Shown here piece after piece: positions 22,298-32,009 of a stretch of DNA of 64,000 nucleotides. The notes beneath the pieces were generated by a model. It had not been told where the DNA came from and made no database searches. It saw only the letters and a program-made list of their open reading frames with translations. Position 1 is the first letter of the stretch; every line of letters starts with the position of its first letter. Both the position numbers and the translations under genes were made by a program. Source of the DNA: Brachypodium distachyon (taxonomy: Eukaryota; Streptophyta; Magnoliopsida; Poales; Poaceae); assembly GCF_000005505.3 (NCBI RefSeq), contig NC_016131.3:36233001-36297000 (forward strand), read 5' to 3'.

Positions 22298-23461
22298 GAA
22301 GGCGAGCTCACCATCTTCCTCCATGAGAATCGGGACATCTTCGCATGGTCAAATCAAGACCTGCCGGGTGTGCCGAGGGAGTTGGCTCAGCACTCATTGC
22401 ATGTCAGGCCAGACACAAGACTGGTGAAGCAACCCCTTCGATGCTTCGCCGATGACAGAAGGAAGATCATATCGGAAGAGATATCCCGGCTTCTAGCTGC
22501 CGGCTTTATCATGGAAGTGTTGCATCCTGACTGGTTGGCAAACCCAGTCATGGTTGAGAAGAAGAAAGATGACCCAACTACTGCACCAAGGTGTGGCGCA
22601 TGTGTATTGACTACACTAGCCTGAACAAGGCATGGCCAAAAGATCCTTTTCCGTTACAAGTGATCGACTCCACTGCCGGGTGTGAGTTGTTGTCTTTTGT
22701 AGACGCGTACTCTGGTTTTCACCAGATATCGCTGAACCCTAATGATCAAATAAAGACATCCTTTATCACCCCGTTCGGGACTTATTGCTATCGCACTATG
22801 CCGTTTGGTTTGAGAAATACAGGGCTACTTATCAAAGATGTATGCAGAAATGCTTGCATGACCAACTCGGCAAAAATGTGCAGGTATATGTTGACGATGT
22901 CGTCATAAAAACCAGAGAAAGCGCCACGCTGCAGGATGATATCCGGGAAACATTTCGAATCTAAGGAGATTCCGAATGAAGCTAAACTTAGCCAAATGCA
23001 CATTTGGTGTGCTGGCAGGGAAGCTACTCGGGTTCCTAGTATCGAGACGAGGTATAGAAACGAACCATGTGTGGACACAACAGGCAGAAGTGGCCTTCCA
23101 AGAGCTGAAGAAGATGATTGCTACGGCACCGATATTAGCCTCACCAATGGTGCAAGAGCCAATGTTGTTATATATGGCAGCAACAAACCGAATCGTCAGC
23201 GCCGTCATAGTGGTAGAAAGAGATGAAGACGGCAAGTCGGTGCAGAGGCCGGTATATTACCCGAGTGAGGTGTTATCATCATCTAAACAGAATTATCCTC
23301 ACTAGCAGAAGATGGCGTACAACGTTTATATGGCGGCAAAGAAGCTGAAGCATTATTTTGATGCACATCAGATCCAGGTTATATGTGAAGCACCCATCTC
23401 GGAAATCATGAGCAATAAAGATGCAAGCGGCCGGATAGCTAAATGGGCTATTGAGTTAGCA
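22298..23461 (+). pseudogene. reverse transcriptase and RNase H-like part of element B
   Basis: RT motifs in order: FIMEVLHPDWLANPVMVEKKKDD (22508-22576), WRMCIDYTSLNKAWPKDPFPL (from 22592), LLSFVDAYSGFHQISLNPND, TPFGTYCYRTMPFGLRNTG, then YVDD at 22886-22897 and MKLNLAKCTFGVLAGKLLGFLVSRRG (22976). The RNase H-like part runs from VWTQQAEVAFQELKKMIATAP to MSNKDASGRIAKWAIELA near 23461. Frame shifts occur near 22580, 22820 and 22960. The element is cut at 23461 inside this domain; integrase and 3' LTR are missing. Confidence 0.8.
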
Positions 23462-23739
23462 CCCTCCCGAAGATCCGGAAGTACTGCCCATCATGCTCCG
23501 CACCGACGGGGAGAATCCGCGTCGGCCCGTACTCGTTGTGCTTGGTGGCCAACGCCAAGACCAGCTTGTTAATCCCCTCGCCGTTGTAACCGCGGGGGAG
23601 GGGGGGGGAAGAAGGCGAACTTAGCCCGCATTTCCTCATCCTTCCGGGCCCTGTCCGACAGCTCCTTCTTGCCGGCCTTATCGCGCTTTTCCCCTTTGCT
23701 GGTGCTCCCCTTGGGACGGTTCTGGCCCTTGGAAGACAT
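23462..23739 (-). pseudogene. start of the antisense gene of gypsy element C
   Basis: The antisense ATG at 23739 gives MSSKGQNRPKGSTSKGEK, a Lys-rich start. A poly-proline step (FAFFPPPPP) follows, then, after a frame slip at a G-run (23597-23605), KHNEYGPTRILPVGAEHDGQYFRIFGR. This is the N-terminal entry of the gypsy-type extra ORF related to PF04195. The gene is cut at 23462 where element B begins. It corresponds to the part that is missing from the start of the antisense gene in element A. Confidence 0.6.
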
Positions 23740-23845
23740 CGGCAGAGGTGGAGAGGTGGTTTGGTTGGAGTTGGGGCGCGGGGAGCTTGGAGGAGGCGAT
23801 GGCAGGAGCGAGAGACAATGGGGAGTGACCGCCGCCGGCCTTGGG

Positions 23846-23852
23846 TATTTAT
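23846..23852 (-). promoter_or_regulatory. TATA-like box for the antisense gene of element C
   Basis: ATAAATA on the reverse strand within CCCGATAAATACCC, 113 bp upstream of the antisense ATG at 23739, with a C-rich leader. Confidence 0.45.
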
Positions 23853-24155
23853 CGGGGCTGGCGGACTGCAACGAACACCCCCACGATCGGCAATAAAGAG
23901 CCCTAAAGAATCGGAGATTCAGAGGGGGTTCGCGACGTGTCCTTAACTCTCTGGTGATTAAGGGGGATAAAGCACGAAATCGTGCGCCCGACCGTTTCAT
24001 TCGGAGGAGTGGAACTATAAATGCAGCCCGCGAGGCCGGGTGCCAGGGGGGTTCCCCCTTGGGACCCACGCGTCGGATAGGGCGTAGCCCGGCAACCGAC
24101 CGAGGATAGCACTAGTTGGAAGCTTCAAGGCTGCCGGCCCACGCCCGGGGGCTAC

Positions 24156-24953
24156 TGTCGTACAAGTGGCCGACGAGGTCCCACTGATACAGGACGCGTG
24201 GGTCGCCAGTGACGAAGCCCCGTTAGGAAGGCCTCCCGGGAAGTGACGAGTCCAGGAATCCTGCCTCGAGGAGACAGCCTTTGGTGGAGGTGAAGCTAAA
24301 GGGCCAAGTACAAGAAGCCCTCGAGAACCCCGGTCCCGGGAAGTTGAAGGAACGTCTCCCGGCAACTAGCCAGATGCGCTAGCCGGGGAAGGGGCACCCC
24401 AGCAACCCACGCTCGGGCATGCAGGCGGGGCCCGCAGAACAGTGAAGAAAGAACAAGACGGCAGGCGCAGTGCATTTAATGCACCGACAGGAGTCTTATC
24501 AGCAGGCCTAGGCTTGCTTAGCAAGGCTAGGGCGACTACCCTACGAACCATTTTTTCTACCGTGTGCAGTGGACCGGGCGCTGCATGGCGTCCAGCATGG
24601 ATGAGCAAAGATGTATTTCATGTGGCTGTGACACGCGTCTGGCAAAAGTGTCACGCTGCATGGATAGGCATCTGTGGTATCTCCTTGTCTATAAAAGGAG
24701 GACCGATGCCACCGGTCAAAGGGTTGGACTTCAGTCACGTTCCGTTCAAGTAGCTAAGCCCTTAGGGGGACAAGTAGCAAAGCCTGGGAGCTCCCCGGCA
24801 ACCTGTAAAAACCCATATAAGGAAATACAACTCCAAAGCAGGACGTAGGGTATTACACCTCCGGGTGCCCCGAACCTGGGTAAAACCTTGTGTCTACACC
24901 GAACCAAAAAGGGGTGCTCGGCATCCCCGGTGCCGGAGACCCGTGCTCCGACA
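24156..24953 (+). repeat. LTR of gypsy element C
   Basis: 798 bp, TGTCG...CGACA, preceded by the polypurine tract CCCGGGGGCTAC and followed by the primer site. It is related to the LTRs of element A and has TATAAAAG at 24690-24697. Element-internal DNA lies on both sides: the 3' end (antisense gene) on the left and gag on the right. It thus serves as 3' LTR of one truncated copy and 5' LTR of another. Confidence 0.75.
24690..24697 (+). promoter_or_regulatory. TATA box in the LTR of element C
   Basis: TATAAAAG followed by GAGGACC. The same block occurs at about 17403 in the 3' LTR of element A and is deleted from the 5' LTR of A. Confidence 0.6.
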
Positions 24954-24955
24954 TC

Positions 24956-24974
24956 TGGCGCGCCAGGTAGGGGG
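24956..24974 (+). other. primer-binding site of element C
   Basis: TGGCGCGCCAGGTAGGGGG, two bases after the end of the LTR at 24953. It is nearly identical to the site at 6837. Confidence 0.65.
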
Positions 24975-25061
24975 GCGTGCAGAAAGCTTCGAGTGACCGC
25001 CGACATCATCGTCTTCAACACCGACTTCATCGTCTACGACATCTTCAACGGCTAGCTCGCT

Positions 25062-26790
25062 ATGCCGCCCAAGACGGCAGACGAGCCTCGGGTCGACTTG
25101 CGCGACACCCTCGCCATGCCCACTCGATCCCACGATGCCGCGCGCGCGTCGCAAGCACAAGGGGACCAGGGATCCCCTCCACGGCAGCAGTAGTCGCAGC
25201 TGCCACCTCCGCCTCCTAGGCCGTCGGCGGACAACCGGCTGAGGGGGCCTGCAGCGCCTAGCGCCGGAGCTAGCCGCGCGAGCGACCACAACGTTGCCCG
25301 CGCCAGCCCGCGAGTGGCGTGCAGCGACAACTGCGCCACGACCACAGTGCGTCGCGTGCAACGGAGTCTCTCCCCACACACCCAAGGGCACCGGGTGACA
25401 ATGCGGAGGGCGGCGGGTCGGAAAATCGGCAGCCTCCCGCCCAGACCCCAGCGGAAGCCATCATAGCCGCGCGTGTCATGGTGCGCTACGAGCCACCACA
25501 AGGCACGCCGGCGCATGAAGCGTGGAGTGCGGAGCTGGACGCGCTCCTCGCACTCACCGCCCAGCAGCCGCAAGGCGAGGACGCCCCGGCCGGTTCAGGC
25601 CGGGGGCAGAACCCGGGACGCGGAGACGTGCCCCGCGTCTCGGGGCACGGAGAACACCCTCCCCCGCCGGTAGGGCAAGGAGGCGAGGATCCCGTGTGGC
25701 GGAACGCCAGTGCCCGGAGGAGCAGGAAGATGCTCCCATGGGCGCCGAGGACGGCTGCGCCGCGTTTACTCGCGAGCTGCGCCGGGTGACGTGGCCCCGC
25801 AAGTTCCGAGCGCCGACGCTCGGGACGTACGACAGGACCGTGAATCCCAAGGATTTCCTCCCGACCTACACGTTGGGCATCCACGCCATTGGTGCCAATG
25901 AGAAAGTCAGGGCCAACTGGTTCCCGATGGTACTCAAGGGATCAGCGAGGACCTGATTGCTCAACATGCCTGCCGGGTCCATAGACTCCTGGGCTGACCT
26001 GCGCGAGCAATTCGTGAACGCGTTCCAGGGCGGCTACAAGCGCCTCGGGACCATGGAGGAACTGCACACGTTAGTGCAGAAACCGGGGGAGATGTTGCGG
26101 GACTTCACCAATAGGTTCTCCAACCTCTCCTACTCCATCCCTGAGGTGGAAGCGGCCGCCATCTTCAACACGTACGCCATCAACGTCCGTGACCTGAAGA
26201 TGCGTGAGAAGCTGAACACGCACCGGATCCGGACCAAAATGGATCTCTACGCTCTCGCGCATAAGTGCGCGATGGCTGAGGAAGGGCGCCTGGCGCGGGC
26301 TCCAGGAAGAAGGGCTCTCAGAAACGCGGTGGGAAGCAAGTGCTTGCTGCAGAGCCGGAGGCTCCCCAGAGGCCCACCAAAAAGGCGGCGTTGGCGGGGG
26401 CATCGGGTAGCAAGCCGGCAGCGGCTGCGCGCTACCCCATCCACACCAACGCCACGCACGATGCGCAGGACTGCCACACTCTCCAGACCATCAAGGAGAA
26501 GCGCGAGTAGCGCCCCGAGGAGCGTCCCGCTGTCGGGGCTTGCTTCAACTGCGGGGACATCGGGCACCTCTCCCGAGACTGCCCGAACAACCCCCGCGGC
26601 GGAGCAGGCCGGGGCGCAGCCGGCGGCGACAAAGGAGAATCCGGGGGGGGTCGCGGTCAGGCCCGCGGCGGCAAGGATCGGCCTCCCGAAGGACGCGACA
26701 AGCCTCGTGCCGAGCAACGCGAGGATGACTACAGCGACGACACCGACGAGCCGGGCTTCCAGGAGCCCCGCAATGTCGCCTGCATCCACA
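25062..26790 (+). pseudogene. gag of element C with a TGA in the core
   Basis: It starts at ATG 25062 (MPPKTADEPRVDLRDTL) and carries a proline-rich linker and the segment EAWSAELDALLALTAQQPQ (from about 25520). The Retrotrans_gag core starts around 25790 (PRKFRAPTLGTYDRTVNPKDFLPTYTLGI). A TGA at 25954-25956 replaces the conserved Trp before LLNMPAGSIDSWADLREQFV. The core continues to about 26280 (GGYKRLGTMEELHTLVQKPGEM, KMREKLNTHRIRTKMDLYALAHKCAMAEEGRLA). A basic spacer and a CCHC knuckle (CFNCGDIGHLSRDC, about 26542-26583) follow in another frame. This is the fullest Gag of its family in the window. Confidence 0.8.
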
Positions 26791-26822
26791 GGGGAGCATA
26801 TGCTCTCACGTCTCACGTTGCC

Positions 26823-27378
26823 ATGAAGCAGCTTACGCGTGAGGTCTGCGCTCTCCTCCCCAGCGTGGAGGCGCAGCAGCCGTTGAGGTGGTCGCACGTG
26901 CCGATCACCTTCAACTCGGACGATCACTCGATCCATCCCTTGGGTTCAGGGGTGCTCCCCCTCGTGGTGTCGCCGGTCATGAACAATGTGACGGTGACCA
27001 AGGTACTGGTGGACAACGTGGCAAGCCTCATCCTTCTGGCCGCCAAGCTGGTGGAAAAGCTTCAACTGCCCCTAGAGCAGATGAAGCCCACCGACCCGTT
27101 CCGGGGGATCAACCCCGGAGTGGTGCAGCCTATGGGGCGAATCACGCTCCCAGTGACCTTCGGTTCTCGGGAAGCGTTCCGAACTCAGCACATCGCTTTC
27201 AATGTGGCTCACACCCCGTTGCCATACAACGGGATCATTGGTTGGCCTGCGCTGATCAAGTTTATGGCAGCAACCCGTTGCGCCTACGGCGTGATGACGA
27301 TGCCGTCAACATACGGCGTTCTCTCCATCAAGTGCGACCTGAAGGACGCTACTTGGTGCCTGGGTGAGGTCGTGAAGA
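26823..27378 (+). pseudogene. protease region of element C, truncated
   Basis: An open frame contains VTKVLVDNVASLILLAAKLVEKL. The usual catalytic DNG(A/S) of the family reads DNV here, so the active-site Gly is lost. The downstream conserved part GSREAFRTQHIAFNVAHTPLPYNGIIGWPALIKFMA is intact. The element ends at about 27378 (LGEVVK), where CACTA sequence begins. RT and everything after it are missing. Confidence 0.8.
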
Positions 27379-27384
27379 CGAGGA

Positions 27385-28149
27385 AGAAGCCCAGGGTGCG
27401 ACGTCTCAGGCTACGGAGTCGACTACCCAGTCGAAGTCCAAGCGGGGGACGAACAAGGTGCCGACAGAGTTGTGGGTCGTCACCAAGCTAAATAAAGAAA
27501 ACTACCCGAGGAACCGGTGGAGGCTGTAGAAAGATTCTCCAACACATGCAACGCCATCGTACGGGTATGCGCTCGGATCTATCAAAGATGGAGCGACGCC
27601 CCGAAAGCTGTGAACCAGGACTGTTACGAGGCGGCATGGAAGCGGTTCGTGCCTGCCAATGATGAGATCAGGAGACGGTTGGAGTCGCGGATGCACCAAG
27701 TCATGAGGAAGGGCCAGAGCACGTGGCAATATAACTGCAGGAAGCTCATTGGCAAAGACTGGAAGACAGAGGTTAACAAGCACTGGAAGGGGATCTCGGA
27801 GGAGGACTGGGAGAGGTTCAAGGTGTGGGCCAGGTCAGAAGAATTCAAGGCCAACCCAAAATGGTACAAGGAGCTTCGTGAGAAAAGGCTCTTCGACCAC
27901 CGCCTCGGCAGTCGTGGACGCTCCGGAAAGGAGAAGGTGTGGGCGAAAGAGGACGCCGCATTGGACCAAACCGGTATACAACCGAGGGTCCGAACTTTGC
28001 TTCGCGGTGAGCGCTCCAGCAAATGGCTACGGTCGTCCATGACCGCAAATCAGTGGGCGGGCATGGAGCCTATGTCAGAGAAGCAAGAGGCTGCACTCGT
28101 AAGGCCTCGTCCTGACATCTTCTTTTATCGGTTGGGCTTCTTATACTGA
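27385..28149 (+). pseudogene. En/Spm-type plant transposase accessory domain
   Basis: The beginning lies in one frame (GATSQATESTTQSKSKRG, TELWVVTKLNKENYP, 27390-27520) and continues one frame over from 27502 (LPEEPVEAVERFSNTCNAIVRVCARIYQRWSDAPK). The conserved helical part SRMHQVMRKGQSTWQYNC, DWERFKVWARSEEFKANPKWYKE follows, typical of the plant Ptta/En/Spm transposase family. The basic tail ends at a stop at 28147-28149. An intron may begin near 28098 and end at the CAG before 28190. In CACTA elements this protein accompanies the catalytic transposase; its exact role is not known from this sequence. Confidence 0.65.
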
Positions 28150-28189
28150 CATATAAGATTAACACCGAGCATGTTGTTTTTTGTATACA

Positions 28190-28562
28190 GGGTGCAATGG
28201 CAGAGTGGGAGTTGGATGGCTCCCACTTGCCTATCAACCAACAGTGGGATGATGCCATCAGCTATGCTCTGCAACGAAATGAGCACAGGGGCCATATGCG
28301 AGGTGTCGGTTCCAGGCCCTGTCGCAGGCAGATGGCGAAAGAGCAAGGTTCCCGCAAATGCAGAAGGGCGTCCAGCAAAGAACAGAGCTCAGAGGAATTA
28401 GATGAGAAGATCCGGGTGTTGGCGAGGGAGGAGCTCAGGAAGCTCATGCGGCATGCAAGGGACCAGCGTGACGTCGACAACTTCATCGATCACGGTTTTT
28501 TCCCGCCGACACCCATCCAACCAACCCCAACCACACCGGATCCGTCCCCCGCTACCCAATAA
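28190..28562 (+). pseudogene. CACTA accessory protein, second exon
   Basis: It follows a splice-acceptor-like TTTTTGTATACAG ending at 28189. The frame reads GAMAEWELDGSHLPINQQWDDAISYALQRNEHRGHMRGVGSRPCRR, then a basic stretch and a predicted helix (DEKIRVLAREELRKLMRHARDQRD), and stops at 28560-28562. The continuation (QLDPLGPPDENLT) is in a different frame, which shows a small indel near 28560. Context and the RGVG motif fit the part of En/Spm-type proteins downstream of the domain above. Confidence 0.55.
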
Positions 28563-28721
28563 GAGCACCTCATGCTCCAGCACCGAGTGCCAGCTTGACC
28601 CGCTTGGGCCACCAGACGAGAACCTCACGGTAAGCGTCTTCTCGCGCTACGAAAAATAGTGAAATACCACTATCATGCTCCAATCTAATAATGATGTTGC
28701 CATGTTTGTCATGCGTGGAAG

Positions 28722-30570
28722 GGCGTCAAATGCCGGCTACACATGTCGACGGTGCGGAATCCTCTAGGCGCGCGCGGGTTGCTGATGCCGCGTACGGCCG
28801 TGGTGCACCACGTGAACCTGCGAGACGACATGGTCAGGGTGCAGGTGGACTCCGTGCTCAAGGGCTTCGAGGACGAACCGGTCCCTTATCCTCCGCATGA
28901 AGAGGCGACGACCCTAAGGGATTGCGTCAACTCCTACCTCATCTGGCCTAGGAGGTTGGTGGTCCTCGCTACGGAGCCGTCTCCATCTCCGTTGCCCCGT
29001 CTCGGTCCGTCTCCACCCGCCCGGTGCCTAACGTCTCCGTCGCCGGTTGGCGTCTCACCCAGTCCTTTGAACTACGAGCCCACGGAATGAGACTTCTCAC
29101 CTGCGGCAGAGTGCAGCGATGACAATGCAGGCCAAAATCTTCCGTCGCCGCCCAAACCCGAAGCCCCGAAGCCATCCGCACCAAGACCCATCCCTCGGAG
29201 AGCCGCAGCACAATCAGCCCCGTTGGAGCGCCGTCCAAGTGCCCCTGCTGGGATGCAGGTCCCCCAGAAACCGGACAGTTCTGATTTCCTAAGACGCGGG
29301 AAAAACAAAAGGGGGACAGGCGGCAAGTCAAGCAAGGGCTCCTCCAAGGAGGGGAAAGAGTCGTCTTCTACGGGAAGACAATCAAAGAGAGCGCCGCAGA
29401 TAGAAGGGATTTGGGAAGAGCGACCAGAGATTCTGAGGATGCCCACCCACCCCCGTGTTGGAGATAGATTGCGTGATGGGTCTTATTTCGTGGACAGGCG
29501 ATTCTCCCAATTTTTGTTGTTCCACCCCCGACAACCGATGGTGTCTCAGGATGACCTGTATCGCCTGCCACGGGAGATGCAAGAGCTCCATGAAAAATAC
29601 ATGAATGTGGCATCATCAGGCCCAGACCTAACAAATCTGGAAATCAGGGTTCGAGTGCCAAAGCATTATGGCTTCTTCGACTCCAATACGGAGGAAATCC
29701 AGAAGGAAAATGACGTTAGCTTCGGCATTGACTTCCTCGACTTGTTTCACCTCTTCAACCGCAAGTGCCTCGACAACGCCATATTAAGGTTGTGGTGTGT
29801 ACACTACACGAGGGAGGCCTATAGGGTAATGCAATATGGGATGGCCATCGCCGACCCCCTTCTCTTCAACGGCACTTTGCTTGGTCCAGACCCATTGTTG
29901 GCCGAAAGTAAAAGGTTGGCGATTGAATACCTCACTCAATTCATCTTGAAGCACAAAGACCGCCGTTTTGTATTGATATTGTACCATCTACGGTAAGTTG
30001 TTTTCAATTCGCATGAATACATAAATCTTTTTCCGTCGGAAGACTTGCTTGTTATATTATTTGGCTAATACAATGTGCATCCTTTTGTGAAACAACGGCC
30101 ATTGGGTGACAATCGCCATCTGCCTCAATATGGGAGGGGTCACATATTTTGATCCACTGCGACGCAAGGGGAATGAACCACAACGCGACTTTGAGCCGAT
30201 CAAATATGTCATCGACGCAGTCTATCGCGACGCGGTGAAATGGTACGGGATGACTGGCTTCAGCCGCAATCCTGACGCTCCCCTCAGGCACACTTTCAAC
30301 TTCCCCTGCGAGCAACAGCCTGAAGAATCCGTCTACTGTGGTTACTACTGCGCGCACACTATTCAGCAGTTCATCAACGACTTCCAGCCGAAGGGGAAGA
30401 AGACCTTCGAAGAAGTGAGGAATTGGTTTCTGGCCAACGCTGAGTTAGGGCACAACTCAGAAATTCTCGTGTACGAGATCCAGAAGGACATCGGCGAAAT
30501 CCTCAACAAGGAGGTCCTCAAATCGAGCGGAGATTACTACAGCGGCGGGATTGTCGCCAAAAGTGGCTAA
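28722..30570 (+). pseudogene. Ulp1-like (C48) cysteine protease of the CACTA element
   Basis: An intron with GT at 28630 and AG at 28720-28721 restores the frame DENLT|GVKCRL. The first part (VHHVNLRDDMVRVQVDSVLKGFEDEPVPYPPHEEATTLRDCVNSYLIWPRR) is a domain common in CACTA-borne plant proteins. A low-complexity linker follows, with a stop at 29088-29090. The protease part starts near 29700 and has the catalytic His in GHWV (CAT 30100-30102), the Asp in YFDPL (GAT 30151-30153) and the Cys in YCGYYC (TGT 30337-30339), ending at TAA 30568-30570. An intron starting GTAAG at 29993 needs an acceptor near 30095, but the sequence there is CAA where CAG is expected, so splicing is probably lost. Ulp1 enzymes cleave SUMO-type conjugates; the role in transposons is unknown. 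Confidence 0.7.
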
Positions 30571-30813
30571 ATTGTGTGGAAATACTTTTATTTGTGGCTC
30601 ATTCTTTCAAACACTTTGTATACATGCATGTGCTTGAATGTTTAACTCGTGTGAAACTTTGTAATATATTTGCTGCTATTCTGTTTCTTTGGTGTTGTAT
30701 ATTGTGCTGCTGTATTCCTGCTATTATCTGTGCTGCGATGTATTCCTGCTATTTCTGTGCTACAGGAATATTTATTTTTATAAATAATTCATTTATTTTT
30801 TTTCGGAAAAAAA

Positions 30814-31131
30814 TAGTACCAGTGGCGGTTATAAACCACCGCCACTAGTGGCAGAAGACCACCACTAGAAATGTCTAGTGGCGGGTAACTTGCCCGCCAC
30901 TGATGTACTCCACGCACTTTTCGGGTGGTGCCGGAGGGATTTAAAGTGGCGGTTTGTAGGTCTTCGGTGGCGGGTTTTTTACCCGCCATTGGTGATCTCG
31001 GTGCAGCAGTGGCGGATATTTTACCCGCCACCAATGCTAAAACCTCCAGTGACGCAGAGTTGGTGGCGGGCGTGATCACCGCCACCAACCCCATTTTTTG
31101 ACCGCTACTGGAGGGGTATTCTGGAGCAGTG
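30814..31131 (+). repeat. subterminal repeats and right end of the CACTA element
   Basis: At least eight copies of GTGGCGG/CCGCCAC-type motifs in both orientations, many as short palindromes (for example GTGGCGGTTATAAACCACCGCCAC at 30824). They would bind the element's transposase in an active relative. The block ends at the terminal CAGTG. Confidence 0.7.
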
Positions 31132-31456
31132 AGAGCAAATGGAAGAGAGAGGGATCAAGCTCGCAGAGAGATGGAGAGGCACACAACTAACCATGCTCTC
31201 GTTTATCTCGCCGGTGGAGAGCTATAGCAATTGTGACGATTAGCCAAACCCTCCCTTCTAACGCTCAACGACAACATGAAATCACCGTTGCTCGCCTGGA
31301 GAGCCATGCTCCAACAAACCCTTATACAACCACCCGTCGAATCAACTGGGACTCGCTGATAAGCACCAAGGAGATGGGATGGGAGAATACGAGAACCATT
31401 GTAAAACTTGCTAGAGGGGGAGAGATTGGAGGGAGAGAGGAGGGAGACAACTATAC
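31132..31456. other. short spacer without recognised genes
   Basis: GA-rich stretches and a small frame at 31233-31460 without similarity that I recognise. Nothing else was seen. Confidence 0.4.
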
Positions 31457-31751
31457 CTAGGCATGGGTGGCCCGGCCCGGCCCGAAGCCTGACGTCCCGG
31501 GCCGGGCTCGGGCCTCCCTTTTCAGTCCCAAGCCCGGCCCGAAAGCCCGAAAAAAGCCCGAAGTGACTAAAAACGGGTATTTTTTAGAAAAAATAGGTAT
31601 AAAAAATCATTTATTTATTTCCGAAAATAATTATTTAATGCGTAAATGGCATATTTTCGGTGTTTCGGGCCGGGCTCAGGCTTCAGGTTTGGCCGTCAGG
31701 CTTTTATGAAGCCCGGCCCGAACCCGGCCCAGCCCGGTGTTTGCCCAGGTA
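31457..31751. mobile_element. MITE-like element with CCCGG-rich inverted ends
   Basis: The left end TAGGCATGGGTGGCCCGGCCCGGCCCG and the right end in reverse complement (TACCTGGGCAAACACCGGGC...GGGCCGGG) are similar and GC-rich around an AT-rich middle. There is no coding capacity. The superfamily and target duplication are not clear. It lies about 250 bp upstream of the kinase start. Confidence 0.5.
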
Positions 31752-31946
31752 CAGAGACAACCAGCGCGACCATTGAGATTCACACAACGCCTACTCTGGT
31801 GGCCGACATGTGGGGGCGGTCAGGGGAATAAACACACCTGAAAATCGAGATCGGACGGATAGGCTCAACTCGCCCGATCGTGCGGCGAAAACGAGCGTGC
31901 GCCCGGACGAAGTAAAAAGCGCAGCTGCGTCCATTCCTTGTATGAA

Positions 31947-31968
31947 AGCCCAACCTAGCAAAAGCCCA
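31947..31968 (-). promoter_or_regulatory. pair of Site II (TGGGCT) elements upstream of CDKF
   Basis: AGCCCA at 31947-31952 and 31963-31968 (TGGGCT on the reverse strand), 43-63 bp before the kinase ATG. Site II motifs TGGGCC/T are common in promoters of proliferation and translation genes of plants. No TATA box is evident in the 200 bp upstream, which fits a TATA-less housekeeping promoter. Confidence 0.35.
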
Positions 31969-32009
31969 GTCGGCCTGCGCGCTCCTTCTCTAGCTTGGTA
32001 CGCATCCCG

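Larger units (their letters stand above)
27379..31131 (+). mobile_element. truncated CACTA (En/Spm) element with Ulp1-like protease
   Basis: The right end reads TTCTGGAGCAGTG at 31119-31131, matching the CACTA terminus in reverse complement (CACTGCTCCAG). It is preceded by a subterminal repeat region (30814-31131). The coding part contains an En/Spm-type accessory domain, a central domain and a C48 cysteine protease, all broken by frame shifts. The left end and the main TnpD/TNP2 transposase are absent, cut off by the joint with gypsy element C at about 27378. Confidence 0.7.
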
